A stretch of DNA of 64,000 nt from Halomonas rhizosphaerae (GCF_030010555.1 NZ_JASCQP010000043.1:17440-81439); one strand, 5' to 3'; positions 36,909 to 47,475 are shown, counted from the stretch's first letter. Notes: generated by a model not told the origin, from the sequence alone. Made by a program: numbers and translations.

Positions 36909-38893
36909 TCCTGAATACGCTGAAGATGGGCAATTTCAGGGTCTATAGAGGCGATCATGAGATCGACCTTAGGCCGGGATCAAGTGGGGCAAAACCCATT
37001 ATCCTGTTTGGTGGCCTGAATGGCGCCGGCAAGACGTCGATCCTCACGGCCGTGCGTCTGACCCTCTATGGCCGCCGTATCCTGGGTGCTAAGGTGCCGA
37101 GTGAAGAGTATAACCGCTATCTGAGTGACTGTATTCACAAGCCCAGTGGTTCGGATCGCATCCCGAATAGCGCCTATGTACGGCTTAACTTTAGCGATAG
37201 TCGTGGTGGCCGACAGCACGAATACGATGTGGTGCGCAGCTGGTTCCGCGATACCAGTGGTGCTGTCACGGAAAATCTGCAGATCACGCGTGACGACGAG
37301 GTTCTCTCTCACCTCTCGCATGATCAGGCCCAAAGCTTTCTGAACGACCTGATTCCCCTGGGTATCGCTGACCTTTTCTTCTTCGATGGAGAGAAGATCG
37401 CTGAGCTGGCGGAGTCAAAAGGCAATGCAGCACTTGCCGATGCAATCCAGCGGCTGCTGGGCCTGGACCTAGTCAACAGGTTGCGGGCTGACCTGGGTGT
37501 CTATATTCGCAATCACTCGAAGGGCAGGTTACCGGAGGCGATTCGCCAAGAAGCCGAAACATTAGAAGCTGACTATGAGCGCTACTACTCGAGTTACCAG
37601 CATGAGCTCGAGGGAAAGGAGGCACTGGAGGACCAGCTGCACAACCTGAGAGCGGATATTGCCCAACTGGAACACAAGATAGAAGCGCATGGCGGTGCCT
37701 GGTACGAAAACCAAGCAGCTGAAAAGGAGAGAATGGAACACCTGCTGGCTGATCAGGAAGCTATCAGAGGGCGGATGCGTACATTAAAAGGCTCCCTCTA
37801 CCCATTAGCGCTGGCTCCGACAGCGCTAGGTGCCTTGCTGTCTCAGCTCGATGCCGAGAGGCACTATCGCAAGCAACGGATAACCCACCAGGCCGCCAAA
37901 CGCCAAGCGAAGGCACTGCGCAAGGAGTTGGAAGGTGCTCTACAGGGCCAGGAAGCACTGCTTATTAATGCTATCGAAAAAGCATTTGGCAAGAGCCTGA
38001 AGCCGCCCAAAAGGGTGGAATTGGTGCACGACCTGTCTGATAGCGAGATAGAGAAGTTACGCCATCAGATAAAAGTAGAAGCACCAAAACAAAAGCAGGA
38101 AGTTGATGAGCTAGAAAAGAAACTCGAAGGCCTGCGACACGAAATCAGCGAGTGTGCAGCAAACCTGGAGCGAGCACCGGACGAACAGCGCATCAAGCCG
38201 CTCTACGAACAGTTGCACGAAGCACAACTCAAACAAGGCCGTCTAAAGAGCAGAATTGAAGAAAAGCGTGAAAATGCTAAGCGCAAACTGCGCTCCGCCA
38301 TGGACTGTGTCCGAAAGCTTAGAAAGCTTGAGAACGAGCATCAGCATCAATCGGACAGTGTCCATGCAATGGATATGGCCAAATCAGTCAGAAAAATGCT
38401 AACGAGCTACTCAGATAGCGCTAGGATTAGCAAAATCAAAGAGCTTCAGCATCACTTTGGCAAGTCTTTCCAGCGCCTAGCACGGAAAAAACATGACGGG
38501 CTTAGACCACGTATTGATCCTGACACCTTTAGTGTTGATCTTTCTTACCGCGACGGAAAGGTTATAGACCGTGAACAATTATCAGCGGGAGAGAAACAAA
38601 TTTACGCAACAGCCATGCTGGAAGCATTAGGTAAAACCTCAGGCAAACGACTACCTATCATTATTGACACACCTCTTGGGCGATTGGACTCTAGCCACAG
38701 AGACAACATAATTGGTAGCTATTTCCCAAATGCTAGCCATCAAGTCATTTTATTATCTACCGATACTGAAATAAATTTTGGAAGCACACCAGCATTGTTT
38801 AACACTTCGGTATCAAAAACCTATACAATCGAATGTGATGGGTTTGAAGGTTCCACAAGCATAAAAAAGGGGTACTTTAATGCTGCCGAATAG
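36905..38893 (+). CDS. dndD: DNA phosphorothioation ATPase DndD
   Basis: Predicted 662-aa SMC/Rad50-like ATPase thought to supply energy or nick DNA for sulfur insertion. Walker A GGLNGAGKTS is at 36-45, a central coiled coil runs from about residue 200 to 500, and the ABC signature LSAGEKQIYATAMLEAL and Walker B LPIIIDTPLGRLD are near the C terminus. It overlaps dndC by 4 bp and dndE by 14 bp. AT content is higher than in flanking chromosomal genes. Confidence 0.95.
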   Translation: MILNTLKMGNFRVYRGDHEIDLRPGSSGAKPIILFGGLNGAGKTSILTAVRLTLYGRRILGAKVPSEEYNRYLSDCIHKPSGSDRIPNSAYVRLNFSDSRGGRQHEYDVVRSWFRDTSGAVTENLQITRDDEVLSHLSHDQAQSFLNDLIPLGIADLFFFDGEKIAELAESKGNAALADAIQRLLGLDLVNRLRADLGVYIRNHSKGRLPEAIRQEAETLEADYERYYSSYQHELEGKEALEDQLHNLRADIAQLEHKIEAHGGAWYENQAAEKERMEHLLADQEAIRGRMRTLKGSLYPLALAPTALGALLSQLDAERHYRKQRITHQAAKRQAKALRKELEGALQGQEALLINAIEKAFGKSLKPPKRVELVHDLSDSEIEKLRHQIKVEAPKQKQEVDELEKKLEGLRHEISECAANLERAPDEQRIKPLYEQLHEAQLKQGRLKSRIEEKRENAKRKLRSAMDCVRKLRKLENEHQHQSDSVHAMDMAKSVRKMLTSYSDSARISKIKELQHHFGKSFQRLARKKHDGLRPRIDPDTFSVDLSYRDGKVIDREQLSAGEKQIYATAMLEALGKTSGKRLPIIIDTPLGRLDSSHRDNIIGSYFPNASHQVILLSTDTEINFGSTPALFNTSVSKTYTIECDGFEGSTSIKKGYFNAAE

Positions 38894-39179
38894 AATAGCA
38901 ATTACCGCCACATCCGAGGAAAAGCTAAAAAGAGAGCAAGCACGCACGGGGAAACAACCAAACATAGCAGCAAGAGAGGCTTTCTACAAAGCTTTAGAAA
39001 GCGGATTTGTGGTGAAAGACACAAATAAATTTACTCAAGGCACTATGTCAATGGACAAAAAGACCTGGCTTGGTGAAACTGAAAAAATCACAGAAGCAAT
39101 TATCGACCAACTTTATTTTGGACTGAGCCTTGAAGAGAAAGCACGAGCTTGGGCTCTCACAGTTGAAAGGGGGCTATGA
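38880..39179 (+). CDS. dndE: DNA sulfur modification protein DndE
   Basis: Predicted 99-aa DndE, which binds nicked double-stranded DNA and is essential for phosphorothioation. The sequence is basic in its N-terminal half (ATSEEKLKREQARTG) and has the helical GTMSMDKKTWLGE segment. It starts within the dndD 3' end. It ends 73 bp before dptH, with which it converges; the spacer has only a GGCCGG/CCGGCC hairpin (39187-39217) of uncertain meaning. Confidence 0.9.
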   Translation: MLPNRIAITATSEEKLKREQARTGKQPNIAAREAFYKALESGFVVKDTNKFTQGTMSMDKKTWLGETEKITEAIIDQLYFGLSLEEKARAWALTVERGL

Positions 39180-39252
39180 AATTGAAGGCCGGGCATCATA
39201 ATAATAAATAACCGGCCACTAATAATATTTAAAAAAGCACATCCATATTATT

Positions 39253-42200
39253 TTAAACGATCTTATAAAAAGGCATATCTTGTATTTTCGATACCCGCTT
39301 AGCACCATCCACCAACAAGCTTACATGCTTCCCAAGAGACCTAACTTCTGCACTCAGTCGGTCTTCTGTTGCTTTATCCTCGGGATTGAACACTGCTTTT
39401 AAGTCTTGCGACTTAATCTGGGACACACGATGCACAACCCAAGTAAGAATATAAGATGAATAATCGACCTCCGCGGACTTGAAATGGGTCATTTCCTGAG
39501 TCGACAGGATCGTTCCAACACCAAATTCTCGTCCCTCTTTGAGGATCTTCTTAATCGAATCAAAGCCCTGCGACATAAAATTATCAGCCTCGTCGACGAG
39601 AACCATTTTTGTAATCTGCCGATAATCGCCTTCCTGAGCCGAACTGCCACTTTGGTGCATCTGCGAATAGAAAATATCGAGGGTAATGGCAACCACAAGG
39701 TTCTGTATCAGCGAATCATAGCCAGAAAGATTGATAACATTGACGCCGTCGATCAAGTCATATAGAGAGCGAGTTTTTTCTGTCTCAGGCTCGAATATCT
39801 GGAAGGTCACCAAATCATCGAGCACAGCATAGAGTGAGTCCTGCTCGACATTGTCCTGCTCTTGGTAGAGCTCCCATACATCCTGCAAAGTCGGTGCTGG
39901 ACGATCCCAGGTACTCGCGTCGCTTGGGTGGATACCAGCACGACTGTAGGCCTCAAGAACCAGTGTGCGTATCTTATTCTGCTGGCGATTTCCAAGGTTA
40001 TAGGCTTTGCCTATTGTACTGCGGAATAGGTTCGCGGTGTGCACTGGCAACATAGGCTTGTCGCCATGCAGCGCAAACGGGTTAAACGGCAGCCGATGTA
40101 GATCGAACACCCGCGCTCCCGTTGCCGCGACAAAGTCCTCTTTAATGTAGTCGGCCTTGTAATCGAAGACCAAAACGCCAATACTTTTCCCGCCGACGTT
40201 ATGGGAAAAATTCTGCACTAACTGCGTGACGAGACTCTTAGTGAATTGGGTCTTTCCCGTACCCATCGTGCCGATGATCCCGGTATTGGTGTTGAATACC
40301 TTACTAGTGTTTGTCGGTTCCCAGTATATCGGCTGGTTGCGTAGGACATCATGACCAAAGAGTATCCTTAGAGAGCCTTCCACTAGGCCCGAGTACGTCG
40401 TCGCCGGCATCTTCTTGACAAGAGGCGTAAGTGCGTCAGCTCCAGATGGCTTTTCAGGGTCCTCTTCGAAAGGTTCAAGATTAGCCGGTGAAGAATCACT
40501 CTTCTCTACGGAGGCACCACTAGAAACCGGTGGGAAGCTATGTATAGTCCCTTCAAGAATGTACTTGCTCGGCACGTTACATAGGTTGTTCTCATTTATA
40601 AGGTTATTTAGCTCCTGCAAAGGCCTCGCCACAATATCGTTTAGAAGGCCGAAAGGCAGCTCAATGCGAAGGATGTCCCCGCTCTCGACATAGCTCGGCT
40701 CGAAGCAGGCATCATTTTCAACGAACGCCACAACAAAACCTGCGGGATAATCGCTAACTTCATCGACGGAGTAGTCCCCTGCTAGCCAAGCCTCACGCTG
40801 AGCGCGGATCTTGTCAAAATACTCGGCATTGAACACGTTGTATAACCGGTACTTCTCGATCTGAATGAAAAGCTGTCGGGCGAAGAGCGCCCGGTAAAGT
40901 CTGCCGGCTAGCGTCCGCGGTGTTAAAAGGTCCTCGGTGAGATACCGCTTAAGCTCCCGAGCCTGCTTTTCAGCTTTATCATAATCTGGCCTGACACCAG
41001 CCTTCACCTCGACAGGAAGCAAGTACAATCGTTGGTCCTTTAGCCCGACAAGCAGTACGTCATCAGAGATGACACCTGAACGGTAGCCTTGGACCACGCG
41101 AGAAAACTCACTTCCGGTCAGCTTTAATCCGCTGTTGGCAGCAACACGAACAAGCTCAGCGACGGAAAACGGCACCCATGTAATGTCAGCCTGCAAAACC
41201 AAGGTTGACGCAAACTTGTAAGCTCCGATGACTCCCTGTATGCCCTTCCGCTCCGTAGAGGAAGCAGTCAGCATGTGTAAGAGCCACTGCCCGTTGAAAG
41301 CATTGAACTCGTTAATCAGGCCAGTGCGGTGCTCACCCGTGGTTGACTCCAGCACATTCCTGTAGAGCTCAAGCTCGCGAGTAACGGTAACAGCGTCGTA
41401 ACTGGCAGAACTCGTGTACTGATCTGAGTAATGAATTAGCACCACACCGTCTTGGGTGTCAAAAAAGTCGAGCGTTACCTTCGGATCGATAAGCGTGGTC
41501 CAAATGCTGCTGCTGTAGCAGCGCTGGAGAAGCGTACGAAATTCTTCATTAACCGCGATCGCCACGGCATTACTGCCTGTATATGTCGCACTCGGAAGGC
41601 GCGCGGGCATCCACAAACTACCATAGAGTTCGGCCAATTGTAGGTGCGGCCGAGCCTCAGTGTCGATTCCTCGCAGGCCGAAGGCAGTGTAGTACGCGCC
41701 CCCTTTATTCTCCGATGCTTCCCCCGTGATAAGGCCATTTGCAGCGACCCCGCTTAAGGAGGCATTTACACGCACGAATTGGCGGTCCACACGCTCCTCG
41801 TCTCTAACAAAAGTTATATGAGCATATAAATACCCATCAGGGCTATCGCTGTGTGAAAACTTACTATAGGACATGCGAGTGCGAAGAGCATCAATAACAG
41901 CATCCGCGACCGACTTGTCCACACCCTTGTCCATGCCGAGCTGTCGGCGCATATCTGCAGCATCGACAGCTTCAGAAAAACCATCAAATGCATTGAACCT
42001 CAGAGTCTCATCATAGAAGTTAATATGGATCGGTGTTGGCTTCGCATCACCTCTATTTAAGGCATGTTTAAAATACTCTACGATGCCGTACAGCACCTCA
42101 CTCGCGTCAAGCCCGTTGACCACGTTAAGGATGAGCTCACTCTCTTCGTGGACAGTGAACAATGCACTGAAGGCGTTCTTGAACTCCAGCAGCTTTTCTT

Positions 42201-44403
42201 TAATAAGCTTTCTGACAAACTCGTAGCTACTGTCTTCACGCGGGACAAGCTTTAGCCAAAAAGCATTATGCGGCACAGATTGGACATGCGCAAACCCATG
42301 CAACTCGTCATAGACAAAGGGCAGCAGGCCACGTGGTGTCAGTCGGTCTAGGGTTACCTTGGGCAAGTGGGCAAAGCTCCGCACGGACTTTTCCCCAGCG
42401 GCAGCCTCTGCCAAGTACAGGTAGTAAGCCAGCACCAGCGGGTGATACGGAGAGAGGTACTCGGTGCCCTCGTCCGTATATAGCCCGACATGCATCACGA
42501 GCCGCTGATACTGCGTTAATACAGTGTCGTGTTTAACACTACCTAAGTAAGCGAGAGAAGACTCAACAACCCCCCGCACTACGTGGCGAAAACTCGGTCC
42601 CCAGGAAGCTAGAGAGGGTAGAGTGCCAGTAGCGTCTAGATAGGCAAAAAGATTCTCATAACTATCCGCGAGTTCTGAATCTGCTTCGCGTAGCGCCTTT
42701 AGACTGATGAGCTCGCCTGTATCGCTCGAACCGACCACGCGTTGCTCGACGAATAACGCTTCCCGGCGCAGGAACATATGGCGCTCTGCGACGACTTCGT
42801 ACTCGCGGTTGTCGAGTGAAACACGACCGCGGGGGTTATATTGACCGTTGTACTCATCATCAAAAAGGTGGGCACCCCGATCGCCATCTAAAAGAAGTGG
42901 CACTCCGAGACGATCACTGGCAGGCTCGCTCTTCACGAAGAAATCAAGGTGGCGACCGTAGCAGTCCAGCCGAAACTCCACTTTATCTGACTCGTTTGCA
43001 AGCTGCGAGAAATCAACACTAGAATAGATCAAACCATTGACGGTCTCTCCTGGGGCGGTAACTACGAAACTCTCACCACCACCTTCGCCAATCTGTAATG
43101 CTTCAGCATCAGTCTCCAGACGAAGTTGCTGTTGCTTAGTGTCCACCAGATAATAGTTTCGAAAGCCTCCAACATAGAACCACCCTTTTCGCAGGAGAAG
43201 GCAATGAAACTCATACTTCTCAGCCGCCCGATCACGCGAGGTAGAAAGCTTAAAGAAAGCAGGCTGAGCCGATACTTTGATGCGCAGCTTGATGAATGAG
43301 CGCTTACCGCTACGACTTACGTCCAGGCTGGGCTCGAGCTCAGAGGGCACCTCCTGTCTGACCTCGCCGTTCTGCAAATCAGATCCCTCAAAGCTAATCC
43401 TGAGCTCGATTTCGTCAACTGTAGGGTCTGCAAGTAGCAGAAGATGACGTTTTCGTTGGCCAGCTGCTCGCTCGTTCTGCGCGCGGTCTATGAGCGAAGC
43501 GCTGCTTGGATCCAGTACCGACTTTTCATAGATCAATGCAGGTTTGCTGCTCTTTTTCTCGTCGTCACGGAATCTTTGAAAATCAACACTCTGCCAGTGC
43601 TCAAGATCCTCTTTCGGGAAGGTTTCTTTGATAAAGCCTTCGGTAAATCGGTCCTTTAACCGCAACTGTAGGGAATTTGGATACTCTTCAACCTCGCTGA
43701 GAATCTGTCGATACAGCTGCCGGTTCTCGTCAAGGCGCTTACGAATAAGCGTCTCATCAGTGACACTAGCCTCAGTGATAAACGGATCTGGCAGCAGCTC
43801 CAGCTCATTAAATCGCAGTTGACCGTCTTGCAACGCATGGTAAAGAGGTGCAAAGCCAAATACTGTCGCATCCTCTTCGCAGAGAACGTCAAACTGATAG
43901 TTAAGCAGGCATTCAGAGACTTTTCGCTGCGCCCCTAGCTTCTGGTTGATGAGCTGTTCCAGGCTCCTCTTAACATAACCGCGGCTCCATACAGAACCAC
44001 CTGCACCAAGGTCATCAGCATTGTTTATTAACGTGTCCAGCAGGCTGTTATGGATAATGAGGAGCGCACAATCTTTGAGTGGTTCTCCCTGGCGTGAGAT
44101 TTCATCACGGAGGAAGGAGATGTAATTTTCTGAATAACTCTGCGCCGCTCCAGGATTCTGGAGGACTGGAATAACCCGCGCGCCACCGCAGAAGAGGTAA
44201 GGCAATGCAACCTTCCCAAGCTGTACATGCCCACCCGCCTCATCAATAAGCGCTGCATGGAGCGACTCAGCGTTTGTGCTATCCGGTGAACGAAACTGAT
44301 AACGCGAGCCAGGTGTGGCATGGCGCTGTGCCCACGCAGAGAACTGCTCTACGAGGAATGTGTCAAAAGGTCTTTTGCACATATACGGCATCCCCACTGT
44401 CAC
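39253..44403 (-). CDS. dptH: DNA phosphorothioation-dependent restriction protein DptH (DndH)
   Basis: Predicted protein of up to 1716 aa, the large subunit of the restriction complex that attacks DNA lacking phosphorothioates. A HerA/FtsK-like ATPase occupies the C-terminal part: Walker A GTMGTGKTQF at about residue 1380 and Walker B MVLVDEADNF at about 1600. The rest has no motif I recognise. The outermost start is GTG at 44403; ATGs at 44391 and 44382 are equally plausible and would shorten the 41-bp overlap with dptG. The overlap suggests translational coupling. Confidence 0.92.
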   Translation of the reverse strand: MTVGMPYMCKRPFDTFLVEQFSAWAQRHATPGSRYQFRSPDSTNAESLHAALIDEAGGHVQLGKVALPYLFCGGARVIPVLQNPGAAQSYSENYISFLRDEISRQGEPLKDCALLIIHNSLLDTLINNADDLGAGGSVWSRGYVKRSLEQLINQKLGAQRKVSECLLNYQFDVLCEEDATVFGFAPLYHALQDGQLRFNELELLPDPFITEASVTDETLIRKRLDENRQLYRQILSEVEEYPNSLQLRLKDRFTEGFIKETFPKEDLEHWQSVDFQRFRDDEKKSSKPALIYEKSVLDPSSASLIDRAQNERAAGQRKRHLLLLADPTVDEIELRISFEGSDLQNGEVRQEVPSELEPSLDVSRSGKRSFIKLRIKVSAQPAFFKLSTSRDRAAEKYEFHCLLLRKGWFYVGGFRNYYLVDTKQQQLRLETDAEALQIGEGGGESFVVTAPGETVNGLIYSSVDFSQLANESDKVEFRLDCYGRHLDFFVKSEPASDRLGVPLLLDGDRGAHLFDDEYNGQYNPRGRVSLDNREYEVVAERHMFLRREALFVEQRVVGSSDTGELISLKALREADSELADSYENLFAYLDATGTLPSLASWGPSFRHVVRGVVESSLAYLGSVKHDTVLTQYQRLVMHVGLYTDEGTEYLSPYHPLVLAYYLYLAEAAAGEKSVRSFAHLPKVTLDRLTPRGLLPFVYDELHGFAHVQSVPHNAFWLKLVPREDSSYEFVRKLIKEKLLEFKNAFSALFTVHEESELILNVVNGLDASEVLYGIVEYFKHALNRGDAKPTPIHINFYDETLRFNAFDGFSEAVDAADMRRQLGMDKGVDKSVADAVIDALRTRMSYSKFSHSDSPDGYLYAHITFVRDEERVDRQFVRVNASLSGVAANGLITGEASENKGGAYYTAFGLRGIDTEARPHLQLAELYGSLWMPARLPSATYTGSNAVAIAVNEEFRTLLQRCYSSSIWTTLIDPKVTLDFFDTQDGVVLIHYSDQYTSSASYDAVTVTRELELYRNVLESTTGEHRTGLINEFNAFNGQWLLHMLTASSTERKGIQGVIGAYKFASTLVLQADITWVPFSVAELVRVAANSGLKLTGSEFSRVVQGYRSGVISDDVLLVGLKDQRLYLLPVEVKAGVRPDYDKAEKQARELKRYLTEDLLTPRTLAGRLYRALFARQLFIQIEKYRLYNVFNAEYFDKIRAQREAWLAGDYSVDEVSDYPAGFVVAFVENDACFEPSYVESGDILRIELPFGLLNDIVARPLQELNNLINENNLCNVPSKYILEGTIHSFPPVSSGASVEKSDSSPANLEPFEEDPEKPSGADALTPLVKKMPATTYSGLVEGSLRILFGHDVLRNQPIYWEPTNTSKVFNTNTGIIGTMGTGKTQFTKSLVTQLVQNFSHNVGGKSIGVLVFDYKADYIKEDFVAATGARVFDLHRLPFNPFALHGDKPMLPVHTANLFRSTIGKAYNLGNRQQNKIRTLVLEAYSRAGIHPSDASTWDRPAPTLQDVWELYQEQDNVEQDSLYAVLDDLVTFQIFEPETEKTRSLYDLIDGVNVINLSGYDSLIQNLVVAITLDIFYSQMHQSGSSAQEGDYRQITKMVLVDEADNFMSQGFDSIKKILKEGREFGVGTILSTQEMTHFKSAEVDYSSYILTWVVHRVSQIKSQDLKAVFNPEDKATEDRLSAEVRSLGKHVSLLVDGAKRVSKIQDMPFYKIV

Positions 44404-45658
44404 TCATGCGCTCGACGTTACCGATACGCTCAAAAAACTCAATTAGCGCCTGCTCAGACTGTTTGTCAAAGTACACACCGCGCGCAGCGAATTCCTGAAG
44501 CAGCTCGCGCATGCGCAAGCGGCTTCTCTCTCCAACAGCAAGGTTTGCTAGTAGCAACACAGCCTCTTGAGTAAGAACAAGGACGCGGCCTGCTCGCCCG
44601 CGTGCTTGAATGAAGCTCCCCCCAAGCCGTTCATGCACGTCCCCCTCGACTCTCTGATTCGCACTCTGACGCGAAGACCCTGGCCCGAACTGCTGCACCG
44701 ACAGCTCAAGCAGCCCCTCAATCCAATCTAGCGCCGAGCCGTGGGACGAGGGATGCGGTAGCTTGCGATCTGCCGCAAAATCTGAGGCGAAAACAGCAAG
44801 TTGTTGTGTGATTGTGCTAGAAGGTCCTTCAGCGCCAATCAGTGCCGGTAGTTCCCAAAGGCGTACGGGGTCTTTATTGCTCGGCAACAAGGTTTCGAGC
44901 ATCGCGAGAATAGGAAATAGCCGCCTGACTGGTTCCTTCAAAGAATAGTATCCGTGCCGCGCGATTTGGCTTCGCTCAGTGCTGGCTTTCTCATTTTCAA
45001 GGATGAAGTAGAGTGATCTACTTCGAGGTTCACCGTCCTTCCACTCATTTAGGTTTAAGGCAAGCTGAGAGATGTAGAGAAAACCGTACAGTTCGAGAAA
45101 GCTTTGGATTAGCGATAGCATGATCTGCGGCTTAGAGGTAAGAAAGCGTAGATCCTGCTGAAACAACTCTGATAAGAAAGGGAGATATGAGGGAGGAGTC
45201 ACACGCGGCTGCGAATGTGTCAAATGCTTCTGCGCGATCGTTAGGATCTGTTTCTCGATGAAGTTTAGTGGGGTGCTTAGGCCGCTTGAGTATTCCCCTT
45301 TACCGCGGAGCGAAGCAAATAGATCCGCAACTCGGTGATCGGATGTTGACGACCGCTGCGACTGCATAGCAACCAGCGTAAGCTCGGGAGTGATGTCGCC
45401 CAGCACATTACTGTGGAAGTACATAGCCTCTAGCAGATCCCATTGTTTGGGATCATCTAGCTGGCCACGAAAGTGCTGTTCACAGTGCTCCTTGAGCTTC
45501 TCAGTATTGAGCCCTTCAGCTGAGCGTCCCAACAGGTCGGACAGAAATAGAGCAACCACCTGATTCCACTTAAAATCATTCTTGCTAGTGTTAATTGGCA
45601 GGAAGGGGCTTGTCGGGTTACTCTTGATCTCGGTATGTAAATTAATGACGCGCCCCAT
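44363..45658 (-). CDS. dptG: DNA phosphorothioation-dependent restriction protein DptG (DndG)
   Basis: Predicted 431-aa protein with no enzymatic motif that I can recognise; the identification rests mainly on its position between dptF and dptH and its size. The C-terminal region (SRLRMRELLQEFAARGVYF and later) looks like a winged-helix segment. The first base of its start codon overlaps the dptF stop (TGATG). Confidence 0.88.
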   Translation of the reverse strand: MGRVINLHTEIKSNPTSPFLPINTSKNDFKWNQVVALFLSDLLGRSAEGLNTEKLKEHCEQHFRGQLDDPKQWDLLEAMYFHSNVLGDITPELTLVAMQSQRSSTSDHRVADLFASLRGKGEYSSGLSTPLNFIEKQILTIAQKHLTHSQPRVTPPSYLPFLSELFQQDLRFLTSKPQIMLSLIQSFLELYGFLYISQLALNLNEWKDGEPRSRSLYFILENEKASTERSQIARHGYYSLKEPVRRLFPILAMLETLLPSNKDPVRLWELPALIGAEGPSSTITQQLAVFASDFAADRKLPHPSSHGSALDWIEGLLELSVQQFGPGSSRQSANQRVEGDVHERLGGSFIQARGRAGRVLVLTQEAVLLLANLAVGERSRLRMRELLQEFAARGVYFDKQSEQALIEFFERIGNVERMSDSGDAVYVQKTF

Positions 45659-47271
45659 CAGACTTCCCCCTGCACCTCGATGGATTCATCTTCTAGCTGC
45701 TTAAATTCGACGCAACGCCCATTACCGTATACATAGATAGTTTTATCTTGGAGAGCCTGTTCAATGATGGATTCGACAATCTCTTCAAGAATCACAATGA
45801 CACTCTTATCGTGCTTACTCGGACGGTAGCCGGCTTTGATCTTTAGCATCAGATCAAGAAGACTCGCACCGATCTTTACCGGTCCCACCTCCTTGCCGCT
45901 TGCCTTGAAAAATGCATTGAAATAGTTGATGTCCTGACTCGCCCCTTGTGCGATTCGGGCGAAGTCCGGATGAATCTCAATGTGCGCTGCCAAATCAAAA
46001 GCACCACGTCGGCCAATCAACAAGTGCCGCTTCTTAAGTGGGCGGGCGTTGCGGTTGACGTATCGCGTCAGCGCTAATACAAAAATATCTTTATAAAATT
46101 CACTTCTAAGCGTGCTAACTTCAGACCCAGTAGTAGCTGCGGTAGCTTCTATCTCTTTATGGAGACTCCAGAATCGCGCATACTGGTTGAGAATTGGGCA
46201 CTTGAAGCAGGCCTCGAAGCGCTGATGGTAATTGTTACCAATATCACTATACTGCAAAAGAAAGAAGAGCCGGATAAAGGATGCGGGCTTATCTAGCCCA
46301 AATATACCTTCCGCCTCTAACTGTTGTAAAAAGACATGGAAATCAGCATCGCTTAGATCAAGGCTTAGGCGAAGCACAAAATCGTCAAGATCCCGATGCC
46401 GTAACCTTGCAGGATCATGAGCAATGATCCGCTGCGCAAGCTCATTATCACTCGACGAGAACAGATTATCGAAAATATAGCCTTTGGCGGTTAGCAGGTG
46501 GTGAAAGAAGTCTAACAGCGCCCGTGCGGTCAGGAACTGGTCGTTGAAGAGCCTTGCTTTGAGGAGCTCATTAATAACTACACGCTGGACACCTGAATCG
46601 CTAAGAAGACGAAAATTCGCGTAGAGTTGCTGGTCGCTGCCCTCTTGGCAACCTTCGTGTAGCAACCGGAAAAATGGATTATCCGCACTGGTGCTCGTCA
46701 ATCGCCCCAAGAGCGCGCTGGCAAACGCAGATCTACCGCCCTCAACGGAGAGCTGAAACTTTGGGTACTGTGAGAAGCTGATGAAGTGATGACACGCATT
46801 GCCAGGCTTCGATTCTAGAAAAGCCCTAAAGGAGTCTTTGATGTCTCGATGTTCCTCCGCCCCTTCCTGAGCATAGTTTGCCAACATCCCGACGTTGATG
46901 CCGACTGCAAGTGGCTCTCCCGTCCTCTTCACATCACTGAATAGCTTGTTCAGGGCGTCCACCGCGCTCTCAGCTGGCGAAAAGCTATGGGTTGCATCGA
47001 GACGGAAGTGGACTTGCCCATTATAGGTGGTGTGATGGTGTGCCATAATGGCAGACTTGCCGTCACCACTACTGCCGCATAAAAATACTATTTCACCTGG
47101 CGCTAGCTTTTCCAAACGTTCCACGAAAGCGCTTTCGACAGGGCTTGGCACATAGAGGTATTGTTTATACGCATAGAGTTCCGAATCCTCTATAGACTCG
47201 ACCTCCACAGCATAACGCGAGGATTTCTTTAAAACCTCGAGAGCTTCACGAAGCGTTACCTGTTTGCCCAT
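45658..47271 (-). CDS. dptF: DNA phosphorothioation-dependent restriction protein DptF (DndF)
   Basis: Predicted 537-aa ATPase of the restriction module. A P-loop is seen as FLCGSSGDGKSAIM (GSSGDGKS at 66-73), and the mid-region contains CPILNQYARFW. It is the first gene of dptFGH. GGGAGG lies about 20 bp before the ATG, further than ideal, so the start is not certain. A possible promoter lies in the 150-bp upstream stretch, which is AT-rich. Together with DptG and DptH it discriminates against unmodified DNA. Confidence 0.9.
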   Translation of the reverse strand: MGKQVTLREALEVLKKSSRYAVEVESIEDSELYAYKQYLYVPSPVESAFVERLEKLAPGEIVFLCGSSGDGKSAIMAHHHTTYNGQVHFRLDATHSFSPAESAVDALNKLFSDVKRTGEPLAVGINVGMLANYAQEGAEEHRDIKDSFRAFLESKPGNACHHFISFSQYPKFQLSVEGGRSAFASALLGRLTSTSADNPFFRLLHEGCQEGSDQQLYANFRLLSDSGVQRVVINELLKARLFNDQFLTARALLDFFHHLLTAKGYIFDNLFSSSDNELAQRIIAHDPARLRHRDLDDFVLRLSLDLSDADFHVFLQQLEAEGIFGLDKPASFIRLFFLLQYSDIGNNYHQRFEACFKCPILNQYARFWSLHKEIEATAATTGSEVSTLRSEFYKDIFVLALTRYVNRNARPLKKRHLLIGRRGAFDLAAHIEIHPDFARIAQGASQDINYFNAFFKASGKEVGPVKIGASLLDLMLKIKAGYRPSKHDKSVIVILEEIVESIIEQALQDKTIYVYGNGRCVEFKQLEDESIEVQGEV

Positions 47272-47420
47272 ACCAGCACCGAATCAACCTCCCATATTTT
47301 ATCGACATGCCGTAACGAACTGGCATCACCTCAGCTATGCAAAGCTTTTTTATGTGTATACACTGGATAAAAAAACAGGGAAGCTGCCTTTAAACAGCGC
47401 AATGGATATGATGGTTGCAA

Positions 47421-47459
47421 AATAAAAGGCTCTTGCCAACCGCACAAGAGCCTTTTATT
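47421..47459. terminator. Bidirectional terminator at the dnaJ side of the Dnd island
   Basis: A perfect 15-bp stem, AATAAAAGGCTCTTG (47421-47435) with CAAGAGCCTTTTATT (47445-47459), has T-rich sequence on both strands. It lies 16 bp beyond the dnaJ stop, ends the dnaK-dnaJ transcript, and marks the approximate right edge of the island. Confidence 0.9.
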
Positions 47460-47475
47460 TCCGTTTATTGAAGGT

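Noticed and set aside
33873..47475. Direct repeats or an integrase marking the Dnd island ends
   Set aside because: I compared the left and right spacers by eye and found no matching repeat, tRNA end or recombinase gene.
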